Shown: one piece after another, positions 48,402 through 62,440 of the stretch
How the letters are laid out: each line of letters begins with the position of its first letter
Numbering within the stretch: the stretch's first letter is position 1
Assembly: GCA_031216445.1 (NCBI GenBank)
Contig: CM062210.1
Span: 9,730,501 to 9,794,500, forward strand
Direction of reading: 5' to 3'
DNA: 64,000 nucleotides
DNA from: Lateolabrax maculatus
Lineage: Eukaryota; Chordata; Actinopteri; Acropomatiformes; Lateolabracidae
The notes under the pieces: model-generated
Seen by the model: only the letters and a program-made list of their open reading frames with translations
What the model was told of the DNA's origin: nothing
Database searches by the model: none
Position numbers and translations under genes: made by a program

Positions 48402-49050
48402 CAGTGGTAGAAAGTACATTTACTCAAATACAGCACTAAAGCACAAATTTTAAGGCGCTTGTATTTTACTTGGGTATTTTCATTGTATGCCACTTTATAC
48501 ACAACATTTCCAAGTACTCTTTAACTACACTACATTTATTTGATGGACATAGTTACTCTCCAGGTAAGCATGTCACATAAAAACTCAGACGGTTTCATTT
48601 AAATAATTGTTCAAATTATCCAATATTTAACAGAAAAAGCAAAGATTAGAGAAATGTCCCAAAAAAAGAAACAGATTTGTGTATCACAACTTAGATTTTT
48701 CTTATATCCTCTCTCTTTAATCATCTCACGACCCCTCAGATTTATCTTGTGACCCTTTGGAGGGGCCTCACTTCAACTAGCTACAGTACTTACACGTTGC
48801 ATCAATTTTAACAATCTAATAATGTCATACAGTATATAATAATATATCGGTCACTGGGACAATTCTGCATAATGAGTACATTTACTTATGATACTTTCTT
48901 ATGATAGTACATTTAGCTGATGATACTTCTGTACTCTCTTACTTAAATGGGATTTTGAATACAGGACCTTTACTCGTATTAGAGTATTTTAACTTAGTTG
49001 TATTGGTATTTTTAATTAGGTTAAGATTCTGAGTACTTCATCCACCACTG
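48402..49050. mobile_element. hAT-like non-autonomous DNA transposon with 8-bp target duplication
   Basis: The left end is cagtggtagaaagtacattt and the right end, reverse-complemented, is cagtggtggatgaagtactc. The 8-mers outside the ends, caagcagg (48394-48401) and catgcagg (49051-49058), agree at 7 of 8 bases, the duplication length of hAT elements. The inside carries internal repeats such as acttgtattttacttg and cctttactcg; there is no transposase frame. A segment near 48731-48752 matches tmprss7 intron 8 in reverse orientation. This is the best-preserved of the family's copies in the window. Confidence 0.75.
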
Positions 49051-49058
49051 CATGCAGG

Positions 49059-52000
49059 GTAACTTACCTGTCCATGGTAAACCTTTGAAGTGAGTTAAGA
49101 GCCAAGAGCACTGGGCTGTCGATGACAGGAATAAGCCAGTCTGGTCTGATGAATCACCGTTTCAACTACACAAACATGAAGGTGCAAGGATGGTTTACAC
49201 AAAGTTTGAGAAACATTCAGGTAAAAGTGATGTTAATCACCTGGGCATAAACATGATCCATATGTAAATAAAAGGGTAGCACCCCCCCACCAAAATTCAC
49301 CTACCATTACTTCCACATTGATTGACATGCCTTTTAATAGACAGGAATACAAGAGAAGCAGAACATCTCTACAGTTGTCTCGTTGAGTGTTTAATCACAT
49401 ACTCTTCTGTCTAAATGTGCTGTAGGGGAAACAAATAGAAATAATTTTAAGTGTGACCCATTAATGATAAAAGATGACAGATATTAAGTATTTTTGCCTA
49501 GAATTAAGGGTGGAAAGGCCACTGAAACTACTACTTTTAGATTATGTGATACCAACAAATGAGGCTGTTATATTTCGAGGTATTACAGTATGTAATCATA
49601 AGACAGACTCTGAGATATGTTATGTCTATGTAAGATGAAATAATAACAAAACACACAATGCACAAATAACTGCTCAAAACATTCCATAATAAATAAATTA
49701 AAAAAAAAACATTTTCATTGAGAAGGTTACAGACGGTTTTTGTCAAGTAAAGAACTCCATCATAAGTCTTCACTTTTTAATGACTTCCTCAGGCCAATAT
49801 GTACATGAGGCTTGCACACAACATATGAGGATGTATTGTGCATGTTATGCATTGTATTATGTTTTCTTAATTCACAGGAAAATAAATTAAGTGACATTAA
49901 TTAGTATTCAAGTGCCATACAATGACTGATTTCATGCACTAACTATAACGACAGTTATCATATCAAACATAGAGGACAACATTTTTATGTGTAAATTTCA
50001 CTTGCTTTTTTAAATCTCTCAACACATTCATTTCACCCTAAAATAAATAACTTTTCTTTCACTGACTGTCCACCAGAGCGCGCCATCACATCATGTTCTT
50101 TTCGAGCGTCTTTTGCTCCCAAGAGGCACTACAAAGCCTTCACTGTAAGCAGCAAAGCCCTCTTTCTTCTCAAGCCCTCCAACTCCTGCAGACACAATTA
50201 TACTAGGATGAGAAGCACTTGTTGTGCTTCCACAGCTTTTTGGAGCAATTAATGCCAGCTCGCCAAGCTGTGCAGTGAGAGGTGGAGAAGAGAAGGAGAA
50301 AGAGGATGTGAGCAGGGAGTGAGATAAAATCCCCCTTTATGTTTGTCAAGGAGGAAGAAAGAGCTGTAATTATTATATTGGAGGCTTTGGATTGTACCTT
50401 CTCTCCTCTGTGTGTTAATTTGTGCATCCATCAGGTTTTCACAGGCAGCCTTTGAAAAGACCACACTCTTCCTGCCTCCATTTGTCTGCGAACAAAACAG
50501 ACAAACTAAGCAGGGAACTCACTATTTATTCACCTCACAATGCCCTCACAATTACTAGTTGTGTATGATCGTGCTGAGATGTACAAATTCTCGAATATGC
50601 AAAACACTGATTTAATTAGAGACCTCTGATGTGATGTTGATTTTACCTTGTTTACTGAATTTATGAAAAGTGCAGTATGATAGTGCACACTGCTGCAGCT
50701 TTTAAATCATTAGAATTAAAGAGGAAAAATATATGCACTGCAAGCCCACTCCCTTCTTTCATTCATTTTCAATGGATTGTCATGTTGTTTTTAGCATCTA
50801 TGGATCAAACTAACTGGCTAATGACTTTAATTTTACCAGCATTTAATTTGCCCCTATCCACAGTGGTCAAAGCTGTTCCAAGAAAGTGCCAAGCAAACTT
50901 TTTTTTTTTTTTTTTTTCAAACCATCAAAATGTCCTTCTGGAGAGGGATTCAGTTGAGTGAAGATGAGAGAGAAGGAGCATCCTCTGCTTAGTGAGCTGA
51001 AATGCCTTTGAAGTTTCAGTCACACTGAAGACTCATCAACACATGGCTCAAGGCAAGGTTAGGGCAAGTTTCAGGGTTGGCACTTCCTCAATGTTTTGAA
51101 GGATTTCACACTCTGGGCCATAGCGTGTCACTCAATAAGTCCTCACAGAACATTAGTCCTATTGATGACTATGTTAACTGACACGCGGTTGATCAGAGGA
51201 ACCTGAAATTATTCTGAATATATGTGTCTGCTTTGCTGATTAGTTTGTGTGTTGTAGAGAAAGCATCTACACAGCCTAAGGTCTGGAAAGTGAAGAGTGC
51301 ATCAGCGGTGATTAATGTAGGCTAATAGGACACACAGACGAGTCATATATTCAAAGCTATATTGAAGTTTCAAGATGTTAGTCAGCAGGTCAGGTGAAAT
51401 AATCAGCAGGTTTATTTTTTATTTGAAAAAAATGAGTTTTGACTGACAGTAATGTCTACGTTTTCTTCCTCCCCTCTTCCTCTTCCTTTCAAGGTGTCTC
51501 TGTTGCCATGGTTATATCATTATTTGTGAACTGAAAGTGGAGGCTGAGTATTTTGCCGAACACAGTGATATGATGTAGATCTAAGCTGGAAAGACTTGAT
51601 TGTTCTGCATACAATGAAAATGAAATGAAAGACTTTCAATTGAATATTTTCTCAATATGCTTTGTTATCCTGCGAAGGCAGGTGTTGAATAGGGCAAATA
51701 ATTATCAGATAAATAGCATTTGATTTCAATAAAATGGCATGGCTTTATTTGTTATCATGGTTCATATATTTATGTGACAGTATTGTCTGTATATCTACAG
51801 CAAAGAATAAAGGTTCACAGAGCAGTTCTGCAGCACATTTTGGTGTTAAGAGTTGTTATTGTCTCTGATGCCCACAGGGAGGTGCCATCCATAAAAAGGT
51901 AAACAGACTTAAACTTAAAGACTTTAAAGCCCAACTGTTAACATTTTATGTTGTTCTTATGTTTATGTCTTGCTTCACATTTAGATATTGTCAAATGTAT

Positions 52001-54311
52001 TTACTTCTCATTCTCTAACAACTCTGAGAGAACTTGGGCTTTTTAGCACCATTTTGTCACTGGCCTAAAACTACAGGAGTAATGAGTAAAAAGGGATCCG
52101 AAACTCTTGAATGCAATGTTCACCTTATCTCACACTTTTGAACATTATGCACAAAGTAAACACATGGGGAAAAATTTAATTAAAGGGGTTCTCCAGCACG
52201 ATAGTATTTATTGCACTTCCATAAAGTTGGATGACTCAGAGGAGACACACAAAAAAAAGAATGATCAAAAGCGAAGCAGCAAAGGCCAAGATATTCTTAA
52301 TTATAGTCCTAGTATCGCTTAAGATCCAAAATCTCTGGATTCATGAATCTATGACTGAGTCCGAGACGTACTGCACAGCCTGCAACATTATGTATATGGA
52401 CTTGTAGCAGGAGAGCTAGTTATACAGCACACACATTATACCTGGGTGACTATTATTTGAATTACTCAATGGTAAACATGGATAAAACTGTTACATACAT
52501 AAACATAAGTTACTATAAATGTTAAGGAAAACAATTACAACAATTTTAACTGATAATGTAAATATGAGAAAACTCATAACTCCTAAATCCTTCATATTCG
52601 ATTAATTTATGAAGCTATTCAAACAGGAGGAATAATTAATGTCGTGTGTTAGTCATCGATCTGTAAAAGCACTCTTCCCAACCCTGTATTTGTTGGAAAA
52701 ATAAAATATTTATGTCATTCATAAAGGCAGTATTTAAAGCAACAAGGCATAATCCAAGGCCCAGTGTTATTAATCGTTCAAATGTTTCTTGGCAACAAGA
52801 AGCCTCTATCAAATCAACACCACAATGTTAATGCAACTCCTTGGATAAGAAAAAACATAATCACAAATATAAGTGGAGCTGTGAATAGGTCTCAGTGTAT
52901 TGAAGAGGAGTGTCTGTGCATCAAGCTGCTGTTAAAATACTTTTCCTGCTGTCTTTCAGAGATCTAAAATGTACACACTTGAAAAAGAGAGCTTCATCAA
53001 TCCTATTTTATGATGTTTTATAATCTCATGGAGAGTGAGTGCATATGGCTAATGGAATGAAAAAAATAACAGAGAAAGGGCACAAGAGAGGGCAAACAAA
53101 AAGAACCATACTTGGTGAGACTCCAAGGGTCATCTGAGCTTATCTGGGCCATTGTTATTCATTTTACAGTAGGTCATAGACAGTCCTGCTTCTGCCCTGA
53201 GGTTTCAGTTTATTGACAGTCCACTTTTTAATTTATGGATAAATGAAAACAGTATGGAGGAAGAAAGTGGAGAGAGAATGAGAAAAGAAAGGACATCTGA
53301 GTGAGGTACAGGGACATTGAGAGGACTGCTGCTGTGTTTTTTTTATTCACTAATTTCAATCTGTATGTTTATTATGCTGCACTGCCCTTCTAGGACACTT
53401 GGCTACACCCAGCGCAGGGCCTCATGAATATGAATCTTTAATCTATGGAGCAGATGAGTAAAATATATGAACTGAAGGAATATGAAGAAAGCGCTTCACC
53501 CAGAGCTTTGGTACCACATTTCTACTTCTGGACTGCAACCTCTCTTGTGCTGCGGAGATGATGAAGGGAGACACACTAGCTGTGGTCAGGCTGCTTATTG
53601 AATTCAAAGGTTGGAACATGTCCTGTGCTGGGACTGTGTGTTCAAGCCAAGGTTTTGCATCGCAGGGGGTAGAGCAGAATGGAAAGGTCTGAAATGTAAT
53701 GCATTTGAAATGAAATGAAAAGGTGCCGAGGAATGAAATATGACATGCTGGCTGCTGAAGCCTGGAGTCCTGGGAGTCACCGGGCGGGACTCAATGCTCA
53801 GCTGTATATGTGTGTGAGTGTGTGTGTGTGTGTGTGAGAGTGTATGGCATTGTGTGAGTACAGGTTGAGTGTGTAATGTGATGCAGGCTGCCTTTGCTCC
53901 TGTGACTTCCTCTTCCACCCTTCTGTTCAGGCCTGATGGAGATTAAGGGCCATTAAAGGCTCTCTGCTGCATGTGCAGTTTCTATTGATCACATCGACTC
54001 AACCCACTGTAGCCAATGATCCGATTACAAGTGTTGTACCCCCATCCTTATCCCCTCCCCCTCCATCTTCTCTCCTCCTTGCCCCTCCCTTGTCTTCTTC
54101 CTCTCGCCCACCCTTCGTGGTTCACGGTGCTCGGTGGGGGTTGCTCTGCCTCTGCTGATGTCAGCACTGGGGCATGCCCAGAAGGCCCTGAGCCCCCCTA
54201 GGCAAGCCTCGGAATATCTGCTTGCGTGTCTTTCTGTATTTTTGTCTTTTGGCCTCGCTGTCCACTCACGCATTTCACCCATTCCTCGCTTCTGTGCTCT
54301 CACCATCCCCA
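49059..54311. other. gene-free AT-rich interval
   Basis: No exon pair with agreeing phases could be built on either strand. Contents are simple A/T runs (for example 50900-50917), a short GT run (53818-53836) and otherwise unique-looking sequence. It could contain distal enhancers, which I cannot recognise from one sequence. Confidence 0.4.
53812..53838. repeat. short (GT)n run
   Basis: Interrupted GT repeat, about 27 bases. Confidence 0.8.
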
Positions 54312-54556
54312 GTCATCTCCAAACACAGCAGGGTTATGATGAACCTTATTTCTGCATGAGAGCGATGGATCGACTGGGCCCCGAAGAGCTAAATGAGTTG
54401 AGACAGTTTGAGAAGCATCAGCTCAAACCCACCCGACCTCCACCTCCCCGAACATCACCCCTCCCATTGCCTCCATGGTCAAACAGCCCTGGGGGAGCTC
54501 TCTGCGAGTCCACTGGGGTTATTAGCATTGACAGAGGCTCACGGAAATCTTCTTAG
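54312..54556 (+). other. isolated exon-like open frame
   Basis: After a pyrimidine tract and a ccccag acceptor (about 54306-54311), the plus strand is open to a TAG at 54554-54556. The reading begins HLQTQQGYDEPYFCMRAMD and continues with an acidic/charged stretch (RLGPEELNELRQFEKHQ) and then Pro-rich sequence. Its composition is protein-like, unlike nearby spurious frames. No partner exon or known family was recognised, so it may be chance, a terminal exon of an unseen gene, or a pseudogene piece. Confidence 0.25.
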
Positions 54557-54639
54557 TTTCTCATGTACAGGAAGTGTCCCACCATGCTGCTAATTCAGGG
54601 GGATTCCCACAGAACTTGCAACCTATTCCATCCCAGAAA

Positions 54640-54990
54640 CTCCTTTACATAAAGCAATCTGGTAACTTGAGAGTAATCCTCTGACTTTTTTGGGTCTGGG
54701 TTAAACATCTGACTAAACCATTAAATGAATTGCCATGACATTTTGTACAGACATTCATGGTTACCAGATGATCTATCCTAAAGATTTTGGTGAACGCTTT
54801 TGTCAGACAGATGGTCCCAATATTTTGTTTTATGACCAAATACCTGCAAAATGAATGGCATTCCCATCAGGCTGAGCTGTACTTAGTGATGAACATGGTA
54901 AACTTTACATGCTTAACATCAGCATGGTAACATTTAGTTAAAGTACAGCCTTACAGAGGTGCTAACATGGCTGTAAACGCTTTAGTCCTA
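54640..54990. repeat. degenerate dispersed repeat of teleost type
   Basis: Phrases such as 'ttgccatgacattttgtacagac', 'attcatggttaccagatga', 'tggtgaacgcttttgtcag' and 'ttaacatcagcatggtaacat' belong to a repeat that I know as common in fish genomes. Boundaries are approximate and the class is uncertain (possibly a LINE 3' tail). Confidence 0.45.
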
Positions 54991-57900
54991 ACTTGGTCCT
55001 GTGTTACAACTGATTTGGCACAAAATTGTATGCAACTGAAAATTGTGAAAAAGTTTACATCAAACATACTTTGAGTCCAGAGCTGCAGCAGCGTGAGTGC
55101 CATGAGTTGTTTGACATGATGGTCATCAAGTCAAGATTTGGCCTGTTGAGGATTATTTGACTGACTGGCTTCAACATCCTTTTTGACTAAGACTGGCTGA
55201 AAACTCTGAATACCTCAAGGACAAGTTGGATTCCATGTTAAATACTGTAATACATATTGTTATTTTTTTAAAGTAAAGTCATATGTGGTGACAGAACTGG
55301 GTTAGATAGCAGTCATATGTGTGTAATGGAAGTTGTTCTCTGTCCTGGTTCCATCAATCATCTGCACCAGTGAGGGATTCTCAGGACCCAAAACAACCAG
55401 GAAACAATACAGAGAGAATAACTGAAACTCAATCAAGGCACCACAGGATGAATCACTCACTACAAAGGCAAACATGTTGGATTCCACTTATAAGGCATAT
55501 TATATATTTTATAATGTAGCAAGGGATCTATATTCAAGAAACAGATTTTTTTCAGTGATTCTCATTAAATATTTGGATGCTTTTCTTTGATATACAGTAG
55601 AATCCTTGGGGCCATATCAGGGCCAAAGCTGGAACAAGAATAAAAAGGAAGGTCCATTATATTCACAACCAGCAGGGCCTTGAGAATAGGACCACATGGG
55701 TGGATGGGAGGCTTGTAAACAGCTTTACTCTATGGATGAAAGGCTCACTGTGATGTGTGTCCAAGGCAAGAACATGAGAGCGCAACATCATAATGTGAGA
55801 GTTAGACCCCCGAGAGCATAAAAAGTTGGGCGATAACACAATTAAAAGCAGATTTTCATCTATTTACACACCCCTATCAGCAGAGTCATCCTCCGTCTTC
55901 AAAACGCATGGAGATTGCCATAAAGAAACCTAAGTGGTGTGTGTACATCTGGGCTTTGATATTGTGCACACACTAGGCAAAGGCACTGACCTTCGCTGCT
56001 ACCGCAATTACATCATAGGGCAGCTCCCGCTCTCATGCATATTAATGCAGGTTCTGGAGGCATCACCCACACCTTTGATTCCCTGGGATCTGAGCTCGCC
56101 ATTGCATGACAAGTGTATCTGGACACAAAGTGTATGTAATGGTTTTCTGCTTCAGGAGAGATATAGACCACGAGCAAGACCAGATCAAAGGTGCACACAC
56201 TTTCCTCTGCAGAGAGATGTGAGGGATACTGTGTGTTTGTGCAAGAGAAAAAAGAGAATGTGTGCGAAAATACGTTATTGTGTGCAGTCAGTCAGTCAGT
56301 CCCAAACGTACCAGACCATGATACAGAACCATGTAACTAATAGTCTGGTGGTTAACACACAACATTAGAGCCAAAGGTTAATCAGAATTCTCTTTTGTCT
56401 AATTTTGTAGTGCTATTATTGTTCTAACGAGGTCACTATAATTTTAACTCAGTAAAACATTTTATTTTTGAGCAGATATATTTAGACTGATAGACACATG
56501 ATGCTGCTAATTGCAGTAGTGTCCTGGGTGTATCCCAGTGTTTCCTCTGCATTAATTCAACAGTGGTGGAACAACACAGCATGAATGCCTTCCAGAATGT
56601 AAAATTAAAATAACACCAGTGTTTTGCTCACCTTGCAGTCAGCACTATTACCATGACGGAGGCTACAAAAGGAATAAGTAAGGTACTTTAAGTAAGAAAA
56701 AATCCCTAGGGACAAGCACTGAGAAGAATTACAGAGGAGATCCTGGTTGTATTTTCCATCATTTCATGTTGTAACATGGTGCTGGTGCAGAGACTGTGTT
56801 TGCCAGTAGAGGGCCTCGTTGTTACAACATAAAGCTCAGCGATGTTCGGGTTCCATTTTCTAGCAGCCACACACTGATTTGATTACTGAGCAGACAATGC
56901 TGCTTCAGTGCCTCTGAATTTGTTTAAATAAAGGTGATACCAAATATTAATATTTTGCCAATTTATCTAATAATGCTGCTAGATTGTTGAAATCATATAT
57001 TTCTACATAATACAAAATAATTCCTGCAATACCAACAAGCCATTGTAGGAATCATTTTTACTCGGGTTGACTTCGTAATCAGATTTTCACAACTCCTAAT
57101 GTACTCATTTTGCTAAGTCTTGTCTAATAATATAATTTGATTTAATATGGTGACATGGTGGAACAGTAAAGTGCGCTATCTGAAGACTAGCTGAATTATT
57201 AAATGACTCTTTACATGTATGAAGTCAAACTGCTCTATTTGCCATCATGCCACAAAAGGCCTGAAGCAGCTTTAACTCTGTGAAAGAGCTTTGCTCACCA
57301 GGGAGCCAATAGGGGACTAACCATCATGTGAATTGGCTCCATTTGCTGCTGCTGCACTGATTGTATCATGTCTGAGCATTAAAAAAACCTGAGCAATCTG
57401 TGCAAATAAAAAAAATATTTATTACATTTTTTGGGCATTTAGGACTGGATAAAATAAGTGAAATGTAGCAGAGAGCGGATGGATCTGAATTTGAATCAAG
57501 CTCAAATTGAAAGGCAAACTGAAACAAACTGAATGACGATAGTGTGTATTAGTTACATCTGATCATTGCAACAGCATTCTCTCATATTAAATCTCCATAA
57601 TGAGTAAATTAGTGGGTCTCCATCTGTGGCATTGCAAACTTACAGTCGCACATGCTGACTACATTCACAGACTCCTGCTGGGCGTGTTGGTGGAGAATAA
57701 ACATACACAGATTATTTCACACACGTTGAAGCAGCTACAGTACAATGCACAAAAGGGTGCATTATAACTTGCATGTACACTGTAATTCACACACTTGCTG
57801 CTGAGAAAATGTTGGCACAGGGAAGGCTTAATTTACTGCGTGAAGTCAAAAACGGACAGGTCTTTCTAGCAGTACTATTGATCTGACTGCTAACCCCCAC

Positions 57901-58727
57901 CACCCACACCACCCCCACCCTCCTGCCCTCCCACTGTGGTTACATTTCTTCCTGTGTCATGGAGTGCACTGTAACATATATCTCTGATTCATTGCACATT
58001 CATCATTGATTTACCGTGCCTCTTGCCTCATGCTAAGAAATAGAACACACCAGCTTATGTTTGGCGTCAAGTGAGCTTGCTTCTCAAAAAAAAACCAAAA
58101 AAAAAAACATAGAAAAATCTCTTTAGACTGAGAAGACACACTTGAGAAGCAGTCAAACAAAAACAGACTAAAAAACAATTGCCTCAATTGACTTACTATG
58201 GCCTAGATTCAACTGAGCGCTTTGCAGCCTCAGAGTGGAAGAATTTAGAGCGAATACTTGCTAAAAAAATACTTTGCATTATTTTTTATCCCTTATGTTA
58301 AACGATCAGGGTACAAAATATGGATCTCAATTAATTAAAAGCAAATGTACTGCACAGCATTTTAATTCTAAGATGAAGAAACAGATTGTTAAACATACAT
58401 TTAAATGAATATGCAGGCAGCCTAAAGGAGGCTGCGAGTAATTGCAGAAAAATTGCAACCCATAATTATGGTCTCAGTCATTAACACTTTATCTGGGTGG
58501 AATAAAACAATGCATATCACAATTTAAATTGCAAATCCCTTAGCAGAAATAAAAACAATTTTATGCCTCCCTGTCTGTGTGTGAGAATCTATTTATTTTT
58601 GCTACACATAAAAGACAGAGGGATGTATTGTAAATATGCAAACACCCATGCAGCCATATTCACAATCACATAAACACACATATACAGGCAAAACACACAG
58701 ATACACACACATTGTCTCTCTCTCTCC

Positions 58728-58730
<3 letters not shown>
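54991..58730. other. gene-free interval
   Basis: AT-rich, with A runs near 58086-58108. A 144-codon plus-strand frame at 55934-56368 has no domain-like composition and no splice partners. Nothing else supported. Confidence 0.4.

Positions 58731-58732
<2 letters not shown>

Positions 58733-58776
<44 letters not shown>
58733..58776. repeat. (CA)n microsatellite
   Basis: About 20 CA units, preceded by a CT run and interrupted CA motifs. Confidence 0.95.
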
Positions 58777-58777
<1 letters not shown>

Positions 58778-58821
58778 GATTTACATATCATCTGCAGCCA
58801 TCTGCTCTAAATGATAGGTAA

Positions 58822-61800
58822 TTAACTCAGGCCTGCCTTTGTCTCTCTGGCTGGTCGGCTGACATATAGGAGCTCTTCAGGAGAATATATGTGATTCAAG
58901 GACTGGAGAGGACAAGAGAGTGAGTGAGGGGAAGGACGAGGACGAGGACTGGCTGATGTTTGTGAATGATGCTGCATAAACCCAGAGAGGCAGCACAGAG
59001 AACCATTACAATGATGGGTGAAAAAAACGGGAGATGATGGAAAGAGGACATGTTGGGTCAGAGAGGATGTATATACGCACACACAGTACATTGTGTGTGT
59101 TGAACCTGCCGTGCAGCTCACCTACAGTTTTCCGATCAAGGTCAAGTTGTATTAAACAGAGTCTGTAGGTTGGAGCAGAGAAATGCTAAAGCTAATACTG
59201 GCACCCCTTCTTCTAACCAAAAAATTACGAGCTCTGGATGCTATTTTAGACATTTTACTTCACACTTTGTTTCTCACTTTGTGTTATGAGAATTCAGGGA
59301 CTGAACATATTTTTATATTAACAGGAAAAAACATTAAAATATTTTCAAAACTGAAATATTCAATTAAAAAATGGTAAAGACAAAATGTCAAGAATTCATA
59401 AAAAAACAAAACCAAAATGAGGTGTGCATACATTACAATTGATAATAAAAAGAACATTTTCTTCACCAGATTGTATTCTGGAGTATATCTGACGTCTTCT
59501 ACGGTCTGATAAGCAGTGTACCATTGCAGTCGGATGCCTTTGTTAATCCTCTTCCATATCCTTCTTTTCCAACAATGTCTGTTCCTCCTAGTCACCCTGG
59601 TATCCAGGTCTGTCTCTATTACAGCAGCACGGGGCTATAATTAGCCAGGTATCTCCTCCAGTAATGATGAGTGGGAGAGACACCCTGCATCTACCTGCTA
59701 GGGCTGGAGACGCTAGGCTCTGGAGCCAGAGCAGCAGCAGTGGAGGAGCTCCGTTTCTCATCAAATGGGATAATTAGAGTGTGTATGGAGACGCGAGTCC
59801 AGGTAAGAGGTGACAGGGAGCAATGGGAGAGGACGTTTGTCCACACGCTCACCTCCTCTCCTCAAATGGTGAGAGGACTGGGGCTGGTGTCGCAGGATGT
59901 GCAAGACAAGGGCGGCGGCAGAAGAACAAGATATCACAAGGCTCCAGAGTAGATGAAAAAAATAGACAAGAAGAGGAAAAAAAAAATCTGAGTTAGTGTT
60001 CGTCAGAGGTGAGGGAAAAAAAAAAAGATATATGGCAATATTTAAAGGCACGATGCCAGTATTTATAGTAAAGAAGAGGACTGTACAGTAATGTAATGTA
60101 AACATATAAGGGCTTAACCTCAACAGCTCAATACACTTAAGGCAGCATCTTTGGTGTATAGGGTGTGGTGCAGTATGGAGACTGACAGATGACCTGATGC
60201 AGTAACTCCCCAGTGGTATGTGCTTCAATTTGACAGAGCAAGGAGTCAGGCAGAGAAACACACAGAGAGAGAAAGAGAGAGAGAGAGACATGATCAAGAT
60301 GATGATGATGATGACGATGATGATGTTTAAGATGATGATGATGGTGGCTGCTCCTCTATCTAGATCCCACATCTGCAGTCAGCATAGCCTCTAACTGCAG
60401 TGTCCCTCCCCAGACGCCCGCCTGACACGTCTGCACCGGTCAGCGGGATACAAACACACTAATGCACCATTCTAGCAAACAAACAAACAAGTGTTGCCGT
60501 CGTAATTGCAGTGATTAGGAGATGAGCGCCCGGGAGAAAACCAAGTGTTATGGAGGAAGCCCCCTGCGTGACCTTTTGCCGGGCTGCGGAACCAGCGCTG
60601 CAGTCTGATTCCAGACACGTATGACTAGCGCCACATAGATCCACAGCACAGGTCATAAATATGAAGACACTAAATCCTCTGCAGGTCACAAAAAGCACCT
60701 TGAGCTTGGCTTTCAATGGTATTTCCAAGCAGCAGTCTGAAACTGTGATATTTTCACCATAATAATGGTCACATGCCAAATATTTTCAAGAATCTCAGAA
60801 GAGGGTGGTTCACAACTTTATATACGGGTGCTATAAACCTCCCCGAAAATCATTTTCCATAAATCATAGAGGCTTTTAGCTGGGATTTTTCACACAACTC
60901 CCACAATCCTCTCCTTGTATACAAATTAATTCACACACTGTTTGCTGGGGAATTATAATTCTTGTTTTTAAAGTTGAATTGTTATTATTTTACATTAATT
61001 TCTCTAATTATGTGTAGCAATGTTCAGTATGTACAACATGTATGAACCAGGCAGGTAATGTAATGGATACTATGTTGTACACTAGGTGTGCTACTGAGCT
61101 GTGAACCACCCAGTATTGTTTAAATTAACTAAATAACTTAAACTTTTGCAGTAGCCTACAGTATTTGCCAAAGAGGAAATTAAGGCAGCTAATACTCTAT
61201 AAATAAATAAAAAAGCATTCCAGTAAAAAGCTGAGCTTATATCCACTAATTAGAGTCTACACTATAAAAATTGTTATTTTGTTTAATTTTAATGTGTTTA
61301 AGATTTGTATCAAATAGGCCTGTAAAACAATGCAAGATGTACAATTTAATTTGTATTAATTTCTCCAATTATTATGAATAAACAGTACAAGTTTGTTGGT
61401 GAATTATGAATTTTCCTGTAAACATGATGGTCTAAAATTCTGACTTTGATATATTTCAATTAAATGTGTGGATCTGGCTTAAATTCATTTGTGGTGTAGT
61501 GTAAGATTTTGGCTGCACATAGTTGTATGCATGACAAAATAATAAAAATTCCTATAATAGTACTACTATAATGTAACTGCACTGTGGTGATGTAAAGTAT
61601 TCTATGTACACCGTGTGTTATTGTCCAGAAAGCAGCGAGGTAGCAAGTGTTTTTAATCTATGAAAATACAGATGATATTTTAATGCACGTAAAATTATTT
61701 AAGTGAAATTTGTTTAGAAACTGGACTTGCAGACACAGAAACATGCTTTAAGACAAGAAAAACATGTTCTAACCGAACAACAAAAAAATGATATGATCGA

Positions 61801-62393
61801 AGCTCCATACTAACTAAACCATCAAACTCCACATCCAAGTAATCAGACTGATAACCTGACTCAAAATGCTGATCTGATGCAAACTAATGTTCCAACAAGA
61901 TCAACGATAACACAATTCAGGTTCAAGAGGCAGTATGTTGATCCTGAATTTAATGCTTATAGTGAAGACAGAAAGAAAGAACGGAAAATGTTTATGCTTG
62001 TTCTGTTTTTCTAAGCACGGTCACGGCCGGTAAAACTGGCTTAGTCACACATACAGAGCTGAAGGTGTTAGAGGAAAATCAATGGTTGGATTGCAGTGTA
62101 AGGTCCTCTGGGTGAGGTAAACACAGTTTCCTATACATTCTGCCTTAGGAAAATTGCAAAAAGTCTCCAAAGAGGGAAATATGTGCATTAAGTACATGAA
62201 CACAAGCGCAGAAATGCAAGCACATGCATGTACAAAACATCACATAGAAATTATTAATCGCTTTGTTTTCACTGTAGTTTTCATAGTTGTATAAGATGTA
62301 AAACAGTATTAGTTCACTGTTGTGTATGGTGCGAATGGTTTAAGAGATGTCTCATGTTTGAGCCCACGTGACCTCCACCCCCACCCAATCCCA

Positions 62394-62394
<1 letters not shown>
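58822..62394. other. gene-free interval
   Basis: No supported exon on either strand. It contains purine runs, a GA/GAT repeat (60256-60348) and AT-rich sequence from about 60.9 to 62.0 kb. Confidence 0.4.
60256..60348. repeat. (GA)n and (GAT)n simple repeats
   Basis: A GA run (about 60266-60288) followed by two GAT/GAC runs (about 60297-60325 and 60331-60345). Confidence 0.9.
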
Positions 62395-62395
<1 letters not shown>

Positions 62396-62428
<33 letters not shown>

Positions 62429-62440
62429 CAACACACACAC
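62396..62440. repeat. (CA)n microsatellite
   Basis: About 16 CA units with one interruption (atcaac). Confidence 0.95.

Noticed and set aside
55934..56368. 144-codon plus-strand frame
   Set aside because: No domain, membrane or repeat pattern, no supported splice sites, and the interval is AT-rich.
59761..60372. 203-codon minus-strand frame
   Set aside because: Its Ile-rich start comes from the GAT repeat and the rest is Ser/Leu/Phe-rich, as expected from purine-rich plus-strand DNA.
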